From the NCBI GenBank assembly GCA_040881505.1, contig JBBEDC010000012.1:1-40361 (forward strand): a DNA stretch of 40,361 bases, in the 5' to 3' direction. The notes below the pieces were generated by a model. It was not told the DNA's origin. It did no database searches and saw only the letters and a list, made by a program, of their open reading frames with translations. A program made the translations under genes and the position numbers. Every line of letters starts with the position of its first letter. The first letter of the stretch is position 1. Positions 25,791 through 34,506 of this stretch are shown here, piece after piece. The DNA comes from JBBEDC01 sp040881505. GTDB lineage: Bacteria; Patescibacteriota; Andersenbacteria; UBA10190.

Positions 25791-26222
25791 CTATACATTC
25801 AATCTAAGTGGCTCTATATCCCCGTTTAGTATTTCTGGTCGAATAACTGCAACTTCATGTGCCCACCTATATTCTTTTGGGTCTGGGCAGGGGTACATAA
25901 GGTAAATCTTCTTCTTGAGATAATACGCCAAGCCTAACTCCATCAACGAAGATGTTCCGACATAGCCTTCAATACCGTTCTTTGGCAGGTTGAGAAAAAT
26001 AACGGCGTCACTACCGGCAAGGAGGTCAAAGCATTTTCGCAAGATATTATTCTCGATAACATGCTCTCGATTCTCCTCAAGTTGGTCAATTAGATCCGGG
26101 TTTTCAATATGCAGGTCAGTATCGCACGGCACTTCAACGGCATGCCCAAAGTTTTGAAGGTGCTTTTGGAGTTCCAACATCTCTTTGGCAAAACTCATAC
26201 TGCCGCAAATCATTATCTTCAT
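25791..26222 (-). CDS. Nucleoside 2-deoxyribosyltransferase-like protein
   Basis: The 143-residue product begins MKIMICGSMSFAKEM, with a glycine-rich first strand and loop. It continues with GHAVEVPCDTD and a DAVIFLNLP strand, and contains SSLMELGLAYYLKKKIYLMYP, where the Glu resembles the nucleophile region of deoxyribosyltransferase-like folds. The family includes base-exchange enzymes and nucleotide-binding effectors, so substrate and role are unknown. It is followed downstream by the divergent-style promoter of the methyltransferase cassette and preceded by the split-barrel gene on the same strand. Confidence 0.7.
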   Translation of the reverse strand: MKIMICGSMSFAKEMLELQKHLQNFGHAVEVPCDTDLHIENPDLIDQLEENREHVIENNILRKCFDLLAGSDAVIFLNLPKNGIEGYVGTSSLMELGLAYYLKKKIYLMYPCPDPKEYRWAHEVAVIRPEILNGDIEPLRLNV

Positions 26223-26241
26223 ATTAGTACTGCTCTTAGAA

Positions 26242-26682
26242 TCATAGTTCTAGTTTTTGTTTTTTAAATCCGTATAACCTTTCGCAAATCAATTCAATTT
26301 TGGACGGTCTGACAACATACCAAGAATCTCCGTTCAGAACGTCCTCGTCTCTTTCTGGGTTTGGTTTTTTTCTCTTCTTGTAGTGCTTCGTTACTAAATC
26401 GTATCTGTCGCCATCTATTTTTTCAGCTACACCCTCGAATTGTATCCCAAGATTATCTTCTCCTTGGCCGCTTATTGTTATAGTTCCAGCTACTTGATTG
26501 TTTTGTAGCAGTGCTTGCGAGTGACGTGCGTCCGGATCAGACATCCAATAGATGCTGAGATTGTCATCATGAATATATATAACATCTGCAACCCATGGTC
26601 CAGAACCGTCTACCGTAGCCAGGCTCATCAGATAGCCGTTACCTAAAACATCGTGGACTATTTGCTTAACATTCTCTAACAC
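26242..26682 (-). CDS. Pyridoxamine 5'-phosphate oxidase-like flavin split-barrel protein
   Basis: The 146-residue product has the split-barrel pattern: an N-terminal helix, YLMSLATVDGSGPWVADVIYIHDD, then IYWMSDPDARHSQALLQNNQVAGTI and a C-terminal strand IELICERLYGF. Such proteins bind FMN, F420 or haem and carry out varied redox reactions; true PdxH residues are not evident. It lies three bases after secA on the same strand, so it may be co-transcribed with it. Confidence 0.82.
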   Translation of the reverse strand: MLENVKQIVHDVLGNGYLMSLATVDGSGPWVADVIYIHDDNLSIYWMSDPDARHSQALLQNNQVAGTITISGQGEDNLGIQFEGVAEKIDGDRYDLVTKHYKKRKKPNPERDEDVLNGDSWYVVRPSKIELICERLYGFKKQKLEL

Positions 26683-26685
26683 ACC

Positions 26686-29331
26686 CTATCCCTTATGCTC
26701 TGGCGCGTTTATAAGCCCACATTTTTTAAATTTCTTTCCGCTCCCGCATGGACATGGGTCATTCCGCCCCACGTCCTTGTGCTCATTCACCAGCGGCTCA
26801 TTGGATTCTGGTTGAGACGTTGTTGGATTAGCTGACGGTGCACTCTCTCCTACTTGCTCGGCAATACTGTGTGGAGCTGTTGCGGATTGATGGGTGGCTT
26901 TGCCTTGATATTGTTCTTGCGGAACAGCATGTGCGTGGTAAATCGTTTCTACACACGAATCCTTAATCGTCGCCAGGAGTTGTTGGAACAAGCGATGGCC
27001 TTCCTTTTGATACTCCACGAGCGGATCTCGCTGTCCGTACCCACGCAACCCAATTCCTGTCCGCAGATAGTCCATCGTATCCAGGTGCTCCATCCAGTGT
27101 ACGTCTATAGCGCGCAAGGCTGCGGCCAGCTCCAGCTTTTTCATCATCTCCTCACCTAACTCCGCCTGCTTTTCTTTCAAGCGGTTCAATAATGCTTCAG
27201 ACACAACAGTCTCCAAGGCCTCTCGCCCCTCTTCTGGTTCTTGCCCGCTATGTTCTTTCAGTATTTCTGAGAATCTTGCATTCAGTCCTCCTAAGTCTCC
27301 ACCGGTTAATGAATGGACAGACTCGGCGATCTCTTTCCCATTCCAGGTAGATGAGTCCCCTTCTCCGGTATGAATCGCGACCAACGCAGTTGCTTGCTCG
27401 GCAACTAATCCTTCTACGCGTTCGTGAATAGGGAGAGCGTCTTGGTTAGGTTCTTTCCAAGTCTCATTACGCAGCAGGCCGCGTCGTAGCGTATATATGG
27501 CATTACGCTGCTTGTTCAATACGTTATCGTACGACAACACTTGCTTGCGCATATCAAAGTAATGGCCTTCTACTCGAGTCTGCGCATTCTCAATTGCCCG
27601 GCTGATCAATTTATGCTCAATCGGTTCATCTTCCGGCAGCTTGAGACGCTCCATTAACCCTTTGATACGAGAGCCGCCGAAGATGCGCATGATGTCATCA
27701 TCAAGGCTGACATAGAACTGAGACTCTCCAGAATCCCCTTGTCGTCCTGACCGTCCACGCAGCTGGTTATCAATACGCCGCGCCTCATGGCGTTCGGTAC
27801 CCATCACGGCCAGTCCGCCTACTTCTTTCACCCCTTCCCCTAATTTAATATCCGTACCTCGTCCAGCCATGTTGGTGGAAATAGTGACGGCGCCTTTTTG
27901 ACCCGCATCCCCTACAATCTCCGCTTCTCGAGCGTGGTGTTTGGCATTAAGAACTTCATGAGGAACACCTTCTTTTTTCAGGAGCGCTGATAGATATTCG
28001 GATTTTTCAATCGCGATAGTACCAACAAGCACGGGCTGTCCCTTTTGATGTTTTTCTTTGATCGCTTGCACAACCGCATTAAACTTCGCTTCTTCGTTTA
28101 CGTAAATGCGATCTGACTTATCATCACGTATCAGGGACTGATTGGTGGGAATAACGACAACATCGAGGTTGTATACCTTTTCAAACTCTTCAGCGGAAGT
28201 TACAGCCGTTCCGGTCATACCGCCTAAATGAGCGTATTCGCGGAAGTAGTTCTGGAAGGTAATGGAGGCAAGCGTTCGGCTTTCTTGCTGTACCTTCACT
28301 TTTTCTTTAGCTTCAATTGCTTGGTGCAGCCCTTCAGCGTACCGGCGACCCTGCATCAGGCGTCCGGTAAATTCGTCGACAATAACGACCTGTCCTTCTT
28401 GGACTACATAATCCTTATCACGGTGATACAGCGTATGGGCTCGCAGAGCTTGCTCTAAGTGATGAACGAATCGAATTCCCTTATCAGCATATATGTTATC
28501 AATCCCCAAGCTCTTCTCGACAAACGAGATACCGTCATCGGTTAATGTTGCCGCTCTACGCTTTTCGTCGAGGTTGTAATGGACATCGACCTTTAAATTT
28601 GGCACTAAGCGAGAAAATTGAACGTATAGGTCGGTTGATTCCGCGTCAGGAGCTGAGATGATCAACGGCGTCCGGGCTTCATCAATTAAAATGCTATCCA
28701 CCTCATCTACTAAAGCGTAATACAAATCACGCTGCGTCATATCCTCTACTCGCTGGGCCATGTTGTCTCGCAGATAATCAAACCCAAACTCGTTATTCGT
28801 CCCGTACGTAATATCAGCTCCGTACGCTGCCCGTTTTTCCTCCGGGCTTTGTCCGGACAAGATAACGCCGAGGCTTAGCCCAAAAAACTCATACACCGGA
28901 CGCATCCACTCTGCGTCTCGCTGAGCCAAGTAATCGTTAACAGTAACCAGATGCGCTCCTTTGCCGACGAGGGCATTCACAATCAATGGCAAGGTAGCCA
29001 CTAACGTTTTTCCTTCACCGGTTTTCATCTCGGCGATGTTGTCGCGCAGGAGCGCCAACCCACCCATGAGCTGTACGTCAAAGTGGCGCATTTCAAGCGT
29101 GCGTTTGCCAGCTTCCCGGACAGCTGCGAATATTTCCGGCACAGCCGCCTCTATCTCTTTTCGATCTTTTCCTTTATACGCCGCAACAGTCTGTTTGAGC
29201 TCCTCGTCAGACAGCGCCTTCATTTTGTCTTCCAGTGCATTGATTGCAGCTACCTTTGGTCGGTATTGCTCAGCCGCCTTCTCGTGCCGAGAAGTGCCGC
29301 CAAAGCCCAGTTTTTGCAAGAATGAGGCCAT
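26686..29331 (-). CDS. secA: Preprotein translocase ATPase SecA
   Basis: SecA drives preproteins through SecYEG using ATP. The product (881 residues from the chosen ATG) has Walker A MKTGEGKT, DEVDSILIDEARTPLIIS, the preprotein-binding insertion, and STNMAGRGTDIKLG followed by QLRGRSGRQGD. The C-terminal zinc tail reads CPCGSGKKFKKCG: three cysteines are kept, but the fourth ligand (His or Cys after the third) is Gly. I chose MASFLQKLGFGG, which resembles family N-termini; an ATG at 29367 would add 12 residues. No clear Shine-Dalgarno site is present at either start. Confidence 0.98.
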   Translation of the reverse strand: MASFLQKLGFGGTSRHEKAAEQYRPKVAAINALEDKMKALSDEELKQTVAAYKGKDRKEIEAAVPEIFAAVREAGKRTLEMRHFDVQLMGGLALLRDNIAEMKTGEGKTLVATLPLIVNALVGKGAHLVTVNDYLAQRDAEWMRPVYEFFGLSLGVILSGQSPEEKRAAYGADITYGTNNEFGFDYLRDNMAQRVEDMTQRDLYYALVDEVDSILIDEARTPLIISAPDAESTDLYVQFSRLVPNLKVDVHYNLDEKRRAATLTDDGISFVEKSLGIDNIYADKGIRFVHHLEQALRAHTLYHRDKDYVVQEGQVVIVDEFTGRLMQGRRYAEGLHQAIEAKEKVKVQQESRTLASITFQNYFREYAHLGGMTGTAVTSAEEFEKVYNLDVVVIPTNQSLIRDDKSDRIYVNEEAKFNAVVQAIKEKHQKGQPVLVGTIAIEKSEYLSALLKKEGVPHEVLNAKHHAREAEIVGDAGQKGAVTISTNMAGRGTDIKLGEGVKEVGGLAVMGTERHEARRIDNQLRGRSGRQGDSGESQFYVSLDDDIMRIFGGSRIKGLMERLKLPEDEPIEHKLISRAIENAQTRVEGHYFDMRKQVLSYDNVLNKQRNAIYTLRRGLLRNETWKEPNQDALPIHERVEGLVAEQATALVAIHTGEGDSSTWNGKEIAESVHSLTGGDLGGLNARFSEILKEHSGQEPEEGREALETVVSEALLNRLKEKQAELGEEMMKKLELAAALRAIDVHWMEHLDTMDYLRTGIGLRGYGQRDPLVEYQKEGHRLFQQLLATIKDSCVETIYHAHAVPQEQYQGKATHQSATAPHSIAEQVGESAPSANPTTSQPESNEPLVNEHKDVGRNDPCPCGSGKKFKKCGLINAPEHKG

Positions 29332-29438
29332 ATGTAATACAGGCAGAGTACCGGCTTTGTACCCCATTTAGCAAGGACAGTTAAAACCTGCTACCGTTGA
29401 GTTTGGAGGTTCGTTCATTCAATACAAGGAGCTATCCG

Positions 29439-30260
29439 ATGCTTCATTTTCAGAGCTCAGGATCCGATTTGGTGCCAGCTCGGTACGAGATTCAATGTGA
29501 GGATGAGGGCACAACCTTAATTCTCAATATCCGAGCTGAGCTGTGGCCGCACGTGCTGTCCCGTCTGCGGAATTGGGCATACCTTCCGTACTTGGAGAGG
29601 GATCTGCAGGTTCCTCATTTCATTTCGCCGCACGGACTACCCTGGGGGTTTGGACCGGTGCTGATGGAGGAAAAATCAGCCGACTCTCAGTGGCACCGCA
29701 TTCGATGCGAGCTGCCCCAATTCTTTCGCGGCACCTTTGTGCATGAAGGAGATCCGTGGGGGAAGGCGTTTGGGCTCTCTGCTTCTCTGTGGGCGGTGCT
29801 TAGCCTGGCAAGCTATGAAGTGCCGGATGTGAATCTTTCGCCCGAACTGGTGCAGATCGTTGAGGTGATGATCGGTGCGCGCAGAAACAATATGGGCAGC
29901 AGCTGCGCCACGGCAGCCGCGTTTTCACCACAGCTGTGCACATGGATTGCAGCGCAGGATTTAGATAGGCTCTGTTGTCACTTGACGCAGCAGATGACAA
30001 ATGCCTACCTGCGTCTGTATGGGCTGGATGAGGTTGATTCTTTCGGCCGGCATGAGTTGGGTGCTCGGGTGATCGAATTTCCTTACATCCTGTTCTCATG
30101 CCCCGGAGATCGCTGCTCGCTGTATCGCAGCGTTGGTACAAACTGGCGGTACGGCCAGGGGTACGAGTTGATGGATCATAACGTCGACACGCCCATGCAA
30201 CAGCTCGTGTTGCTCATGGGAGTTGCCGCGCTGACAACGGCATATCGCAATTCTCAGTAA
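29439..30260 (+). CDS. Unknown soluble protein (273 residues), single-gene cassette
   Basis: I do not recognise a family. The product has no signal peptide or membrane helix and is rich in Trp, His and Cys. Visible features are an N-terminal alpha/beta part (YEIQCEDEGTTLILNIRAELW), a central PHGLPWGFGP, a helical region, and a C-terminal part with RCSLYRSVGTNWRYGQGYELMDH. The ATG at 29439 is chosen because AAGGAG lies seven bases upstream; a TTG at 29397 would add 14 residues with no site. A strong terminator starts six bases after the stop. It is divergent from secA and convergent with hpf. Confidence 0.72.
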   Translation: MLHFQSSGSDLVPARYEIQCEDEGTTLILNIRAELWPHVLSRLRNWAYLPYLERDLQVPHFISPHGLPWGFGPVLMEEKSADSQWHRIRCELPQFFRGTFVHEGDPWGKAFGLSASLWAVLSLASYEVPDVNLSPELVQIVEVMIGARRNNMGSSCATAAAFSPQLCTWIAAQDLDRLCCHLTQQMTNAYLRLYGLDEVDSFGRHELGARVIEFPYILFSCPGDRCSLYRSVGTNWRYGQGYELMDHNVDTPMQQLVLLMGVAALTTAYRNSQ

Positions 30261-30266
30261 TTGCTA

Positions 30267-30290
30267 CCCGCGCTACCTTGCGGGTTTTTT
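30267..30290 (+). terminator. Intrinsic terminator after the 29439-30260 gene
   Basis: CCCGC (30267-30271) pairs with GCGGG (30280-30284) and is followed by six T. Confidence 0.85.
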
Positions 30291-30296
30291 CTTGTC

Positions 30297-30599
30297 TCAA
30301 TGCGCTTTTTGCTTCTCGTAATATTTCTGCAATTCGTTTTTTAGCGCTCCGATACAATCATCGATGACGGTCTGTACATCATCTCCGTTGCGATCAGCGT
30401 GAAATACTTTTTTACCCTGTTGGATATTAATACGACATTCTACGACATTTCCGTGGAGGCGTCGGGCATTATGGCTAATTGTTACATCCGTTACAAAGGG
30501 TGGGGTGAGATGCTTTTCCAGTCGAGCTAACTTCTTTTCCAGCTGATCTTGATCAAATTCAGAGATCTCCATATGTTCTAAACGGATGTTGTACTTCAT
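30297..30599 (-). CDS. hpf: Ribosome hibernation promoting factor (short HPF/RaiA type)
   Basis: HPF/YfiA proteins bind the 30S decoding region and silence ribosomes under stress or starvation. The 100-residue product has the single-domain beta-alpha fold: YNIRLEHMEISEFDQDQLEKKLARLEKHL, then the NVVECRINIQQGKKVFHADRNGDDVQTVIDDCIGALKNELQKY block typical of the family. It is the short form without the C-terminal dimerisation domain. No Shine-Dalgarno site is visible. Confidence 0.93.
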   Translation of the reverse strand: MKYNIRLEHMEISEFDQDQLEKKLARLEKHLTPPFVTDVTISHNARRLHGNVVECRINIQQGKKVFHADRNGDDVQTVIDDCIGALKNELQKYYEKQKAH

Positions 30600-30628
30600 A
30601 TGATGAAGGTTGTTTTAAGGATATTACC

Positions 30629-31759
30629 TTAAGTGTTCCGCAGAATCAGTGCTTCTTCAACCTGTTTAAGTATCTCTGCCTGGAAGCGAATGCGAGAAAA
30701 TCGCAGTGCTTGGCGTTGCAATAGGCTGGGAATGAAATCTTGCTCAATTAACAAGAACTGCCGCATGGCCTCAGCCAAGGCTTCGGTCCGCTGTTCAGTA
30801 TACAAATAGCCGTGACGCCTGTGCTCCACGATCTCGAGCACCCCGCCTGCCCCGTACGCTATGACGGGGGTGCCGCAGCCCAAGGCTTCAGCCGCTGTCA
30901 TACCAAAGTCCTCTACTCCCGGCTGGATTAAAGCGCGGGCTCTACGGTAGTAGTTACGGAGCTCCTCATCGGGTACTTTACCGATGAAGCTGGTATGCTT
31001 TCCGGCGAGCTTGCGTAAATTATGCTCGTTATGTCCTGCCCCTATAACAACCAGTGGCAGTTGAAGCTTCTCGCATACCGCGATTGCCTGTTCGAAATAC
31101 TTCAAAGGCGTCAGTCGTCCGACAATCAGAAACGGATCCTGGCTGGACCACAACCGTTCATTAGATTTGGGCGTAAAGTAGGTGGTATCAATCGGCGGAT
31201 AGATCACCTGGCTGGGTCGACGGTAATATGAAGCGATGCGTTGCTGGGTGTAGCGGGAGTTCGCAATCAGTTGGTTGGGGCGCTGGGCTGCCGCATAGTC
31301 GGCAATGCGCAAGTAGTGCTGCAAAAAAGCTCCTCCAGCCCTTGTTACCCACGATCGGTTTTTGATAACTGTATGTGCTTCTTCCCACAGGTATCGCGTT
31401 GGGGTGTGGATGTAGCTTAAGTGCGGCACTGACGCGCGGGTTATAACCCCCTTAGCGAATCCGCTTGAGCTACTAATCACCAGATCGTACTGGGATAGAT
31501 CAAGCTGCTCGGTAGCATGAGGCAAAAGCGGAAGTATGCGTCCTGGGTGTCTGCGGAACCACATAGGCAGGTGCTGAATGAAGGTAGTGTGGATGTGATA
31601 TTTGATACCTTCAACAGTTAGATACGGAGTATTGCTGCTGTATAGGGCGTATACATCGGACTGGGGGAATAAACGGACGAGCTCTTCGAATACGTGCTCT
31701 GCCCCTCCTCGGCGAACCAATTCATCATGTACGAGCGCTATGTTCAGGTCTGAAGACAT
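30629..31759 (-). CDS. Family 4-type glycosyltransferase (GT-B)
   Basis: The product (376 residues from the ATG at 31759) has the GT-B layout. The N-terminal domain opens with IALVHDELVRRGGAEHVFEEL, a glycine-rich acceptor-side loop. The C-terminal donor-binding domain shows LIVGRLTPLKYFEQAI, FIGKVPDEELRNYYRRARALIQPGVEDFGMTAAEALGCGTPVIAYGAGG, including the E-x7-E pattern. It is probably involved in surface glycan or lipid glycosylation; donor and acceptor are unknown. Upstream in-frame codons to 31945 read through the terminator of the neighbouring small gene, so I reject that longer start. Confidence 0.9.
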   Translation of the reverse strand: MSSDLNIALVHDELVRRGGAEHVFEELVRLFPQSDVYALYSSNTPYLTVEGIKYHIHTTFIQHLPMWFRRHPGRILPLLPHATEQLDLSQYDLVISSSSGFAKGVITRASVPHLSYIHTPTRYLWEEAHTVIKNRSWVTRAGGAFLQHYLRIADYAAAQRPNQLIANSRYTQQRIASYYRRPSQVIYPPIDTTYFTPKSNERLWSSQDPFLIVGRLTPLKYFEQAIAVCEKLQLPLVVIGAGHNEHNLRKLAGKHTSFIGKVPDEELRNYYRRARALIQPGVEDFGMTAAEALGCGTPVIAYGAGGVLEIVEHRRHGYLYTEQRTEALAEAMRQFLLIEQDFIPSLLQRQALRFSRIRFQAEILKQVEEALILRNT

Positions 31760-31823
31760 CAGATCACGATAACGGGACGGGCGCATATTCGCAATAACGA
31801 GTATTTGAAGGGCCCTATAAATG

Positions 31824-31847
31824 AAAAAGGCCGCAACGTATGCGACC
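31824..31847 (-). terminator. Intrinsic terminator of the small zinc-ribbon gene
   Basis: On the minus strand GGTCGCA pairs with TGCGGCC around a TACGT loop (31829-31847, one wobble), followed by five T. It begins 12 bases after the stop of the 55-residue ORF. Confidence 0.75.
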
Positions 31848-31859
31848 GCGAAGGCAGTT

Positions 31860-32027
31860 TCACAAACCAGCGTCAGGGGGCGCTTGAGATCTGCACAGCA
31901 GGCACAGCGTCTCGAGCGGAGAGCAGGCGTGAAACTTAGACCCACAGCTGCAGGTTACCTGGGTGTAGCGGGGGCCGTCTTGGTCTGAGAGAACTGCAGG
32001 CTCTGTCTTAACTTCTTCCGTGAGCAC
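31860..32027 (-). CDS. Small zinc-ribbon-like protein (55 residues)
   Basis: A GTG at 32027 with AAGGA eight bases upstream opens a 55-residue ORF that ends just before an intrinsic terminator. The first half is polar and acidic (TEEVKTEPAVLSDQDGP). The second half has Cys-x-Cys-Gly (VTCSCGSKF) and, about 14 residues later, LCLLC, with one more cysteine between, which is consistent with a small zinc ribbon. A TTG start further upstream would give 72 residues. Its own ribosome site and terminator support a real gene. The function is unknown. Confidence 0.58.
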   Translation of the reverse strand: MLTEEVKTEPAVLSDQDGPRYTQVTCSCGSKFHACSPLETLCLLCRSQAPPDAGL

Positions 32028-32104
32028 GATCTTGTTCCTTCCGATCGTAAGACAGTGAATATCAGATGCCCGATGCAATCTGATAGTACTTAAGTCTACA
32101 GCAG

Positions 32105-33115
32105 TTACTTCGTCAGCAAAATACTTCGCTTGTAGTTATCAAGATTTTCTAAAGCAGCGCCCGCTCCTTTGACGACGCACACCAGCGGATCATCGGCGAT
32201 ATAGCAGGGAACTTGTGTTGCTTGAGAGATTAGTTGGTCAACATTGCGCAGCAGCGCTCCGCCACCACTGACTACAATTCCCTTGTCTATAACATCGGCG
32301 GCAAGTTCTGGAGGCGTCTCCTGTAATACATGCTTGATAGCTTGTAACATCTCCAGCAGCGGATCCCGCAGCGCCTCCGTCACCTCGCTTGAGCTTATAA
32401 TAGCCTCCTTAGGCAGACCAGACGCCAAGTCCCGTCCTCGAATCTTGAGCTCTTTAGGTTCTTCTTCGTGAATAGCGGAACCGATATTCTTCTTTACATA
32501 CTCAGCCGTCGGCTCCCCGATCATCAACCCATATCTTCGTCGAATATGTTCTGTGATTGCTCGATCAAAGGCGTTGCCTCCAACACGAGCTGAGTGCGCG
32601 GTTACGATGCCGCCGAGAGAAATAACGGCAACCTCGGTCGTACCTCCACCGATATCAACGATCATGTGTCCAGAGCTCTCCCCAATTGGAATATTCGCAC
32701 CAATTGCTGCAGCCACAGGCTCCTTAATTAAATATGCCGCCTTAGCCCCGGCGGAGACGGTCGCATCTACCACCGCTCGGCGTTCGGTGCTGGTAATACC
32801 GGCCGGAACCGATACCAGCACTTCCGGACGCAAAAACTTTACGGACGCCCCGGTTTGCTTAAGCAGGTATCGCAGCATTGCCTCGGCAACGCGGTAATCA
32901 GCAATGACGCCATCCTTTAAAGGTCGATGCGCCACAATCGTATCGGGTGTGCGGCCAATCATATCTTCAGCTTCCTTTCCAACAGCCAATACTGCATTAT
33001 CATCTACCGAAACTGCTACCACCGATGGTTCGTTCAAAACGATGCCCTTCTTGGGGACATACATCAGCGTGCTGGTGGTGCCTAAATCAATTGCGATCTT
33101 CCGTGTCCATGCCAT
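32105..33115 (-). CDS. mreB: MreB/Mbl-type actin, second copy
   Basis: The 336-residue product is a full MreB: IAIDLGTTSTLMYVPKKG (phosphate 1), HMIVDIGGGTTEVAVISLGG (phosphate 2) and VVSGGGALLRNVDQLI (adenosine). The same overall pattern is seen in the copy at 14586, but many substitutions show an old paralogue, not a recent duplicate. It lacks the membrane-binding N-terminal extension seen on some MreBs. It follows murA by 11 bases on the same strand, a murA-mbl type arrangement known in Gram-positives, and no mreC or mreD is next to it. Confidence 0.96.
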   Translation of the reverse strand: MAWTRKIAIDLGTTSTLMYVPKKGIVLNEPSVVAVSVDDNAVLAVGKEAEDMIGRTPDTIVAHRPLKDGVIADYRVAEAMLRYLLKQTGASVKFLRPEVLVSVPAGITSTERRAVVDATVSAGAKAAYLIKEPVAAAIGANIPIGESSGHMIVDIGGGTTEVAVISLGGIVTAHSARVGGNAFDRAITEHIRRRYGLMIGEPTAEYVKKNIGSAIHEEEPKELKIRGRDLASGLPKEAIISSSEVTEALRDPLLEMLQAIKHVLQETPPELAADVIDKGIVVSGGGALLRNVDQLISQATQVPCYIADDPLVCVVKGAGAALENLDNYKRSILLTK

Positions 33116-33126
33116 ACGTGTAAACG

Positions 33127-34392
33127 TTACTCCTCCCGGGAAATATCAGCGCCGATAGCTTGTAGGCGTTCAGTTAAGTTAGCATATCCGCGGTCGATAA
33201 TCTCCGCGTTATCAATCACGGTTTGTCCTTGAGCCACCAGCCCGGCCATTAATAGTGTTGCCCCTGCCCTAATATCCAAACTTGGAATCCGTCTGCCCTT
33301 GAGCGGAGTGGGTCCGGATATAATAACGCGGTGCGGGTCGCACATGACCGCATCAGCCCCCATTTTGCTTAACTCGGTAATATGCTTAAATCGCCCCTCG
33401 TACATCGGATCATGAATCAAGGAGCTACCTTGTACCTGAGTGGCGATTACCGAGAATGTCGCTTGCAGGTCTGTCGCGATACCCGGATATGGCAGTGTTT
33501 GTATCTTAAAGGATCGCATCTGACTGGGAGTGACATGCACATTAGCAACCCCCTCAGTTTCATTTTGAACATCATACGCAATTCCAATATCATCGAGCTT
33601 CTTGAAAAAAAGCAGCAGATCATTTACCGGAACGCCTTTGACGGTAACCGTTGAGTGCGTTGCTGCTGCCAAGAGAATGAAGAGTCCCGCTTCCAGCATG
33701 TCTTGAATATTCTGTACGGTAGCTCCGTGCAAAGACTTTGATCCGGTAATAGTGATTGTATGAGTACCAGCGCCGGTCACTTCAGCTCCCATGGCGTTCA
33801 ACATCTCAGCTAGCGCTACGATATGCGGCTCTGCCGCCGCTATCTCGATCGTGGACGTGCCGGGCAGTGTGGCGCAGACGAGCATCATGTTCTCCGTAGC
33901 TGTTACAGAAAACTCTCGCAGGACAACACGGCCGGCAGCTAGGTTCGCGCCGTCGATTGTAACTATGTCATCTTCTTCATTGATAGCCGCGCCGAGCTGC
34001 GCAAAGCCGTCCAGGTGGACATCAATCGGGCGGGCGCCAATGATATCTCCTCCAGGAAGAGGCAGCTTAACCGAACGGGTGCGACCGAGCAGGGCTCCAA
34101 GTAAAAGAATTGAGCCGCGCAGTGCCCCTACGTCAGCAATGGAGATTGCTTCTGGCGATACTTGCTTTGCGTGCACGCTCAGCCTTTGATCGTCATATTC
34201 AACCTCAACCCCTATTGAACTCAAAATATCCGACATTTTGTATATATCGGCAATGGCTGGAATGTTGGAGATTGTCACTCGCTCTGCGGTAAGCAGTGAG
34301 GCGGCAATGAGCGGTAGGGCTGCATTTTTGGAGCCAAACACCGGAATCTCTCCCGAGAGCTGTTTTCCTCCTTCAATAACAAAATGAGACAT
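33127..34392 (-). CDS. murA: UDP-N-acetylglucosamine 1-carboxyvinyltransferase MurA (Asp variant)
   Basis: MurA catalyses the first committed step of peptidoglycan synthesis, adding enolpyruvate to UDP-GlcNAc. The 421-residue product shows FGSKNAALPLIAASLL near the N-terminus (the Lys-Asn pair at residues 22-23), LPGGDIIGARPIDVHLDGF, and the C-terminal DIRAGATLLMAGLVAQG. At residue 116 the usual catalytic Cys of the PGG-C loop is Asp. The same exchange in Mycobacterium and Chlamydia keeps activity and gives fosfomycin resistance, so that trait is expected here. It is paired with the second mreB. Confidence 0.97.
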   Translation of the reverse strand: MSHFVIEGGKQLSGEIPVFGSKNAALPLIAASLLTAERVTISNIPAIADIYKMSDILSSIGVEVEYDDQRLSVHAKQVSPEAISIADVGALRGSILLLGALLGRTRSVKLPLPGGDIIGARPIDVHLDGFAQLGAAINEEDDIVTIDGANLAAGRVVLREFSVTATENMMLVCATLPGTSTIEIAAAEPHIVALAEMLNAMGAEVTGAGTHTITITGSKSLHGATVQNIQDMLEAGLFILLAAATHSTVTVKGVPVNDLLLFFKKLDDIGIAYDVQNETEGVANVHVTPSQMRSFKIQTLPYPGIATDLQATFSVIATQVQGSSLIHDPMYEGRFKHITELSKMGADAVMCDPHRVIISGPTPLKGRRIPSLDIRAGATLLMAGLVAQGQTVIDNAEIIDRGYANLTERLQAIGADISREE

Positions 34393-34466
34393 AACGATAG
34401 CCTACAGAATAGAGTGAAATAGGTACAATGACAATGAAGTTTCTGATATAGGCAGTACCTCTAGGT

Positions 34467-34498
34467 AAAAAAAGACCCATGACACCGCGCGTCATGGG
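34467..34498 (-). terminator. Intrinsic terminator of the two-helix membrane protein gene
   Basis: On the minus strand CCCATGAC pairs perfectly with GTCATGGG (34476-34498, seven-base loop), followed by a long T run. Confidence 0.85.
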
Positions 34499-34506
34499 GT
34501 TGCGGT

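Noticed and set aside
31760..31945. Longer glycosyltransferase start giving 438 residues
   Set aside because: It would run through the terminator of the zinc-ribbon gene and part of its coding region; the GT-B domain begins right after the ATG at 31759.
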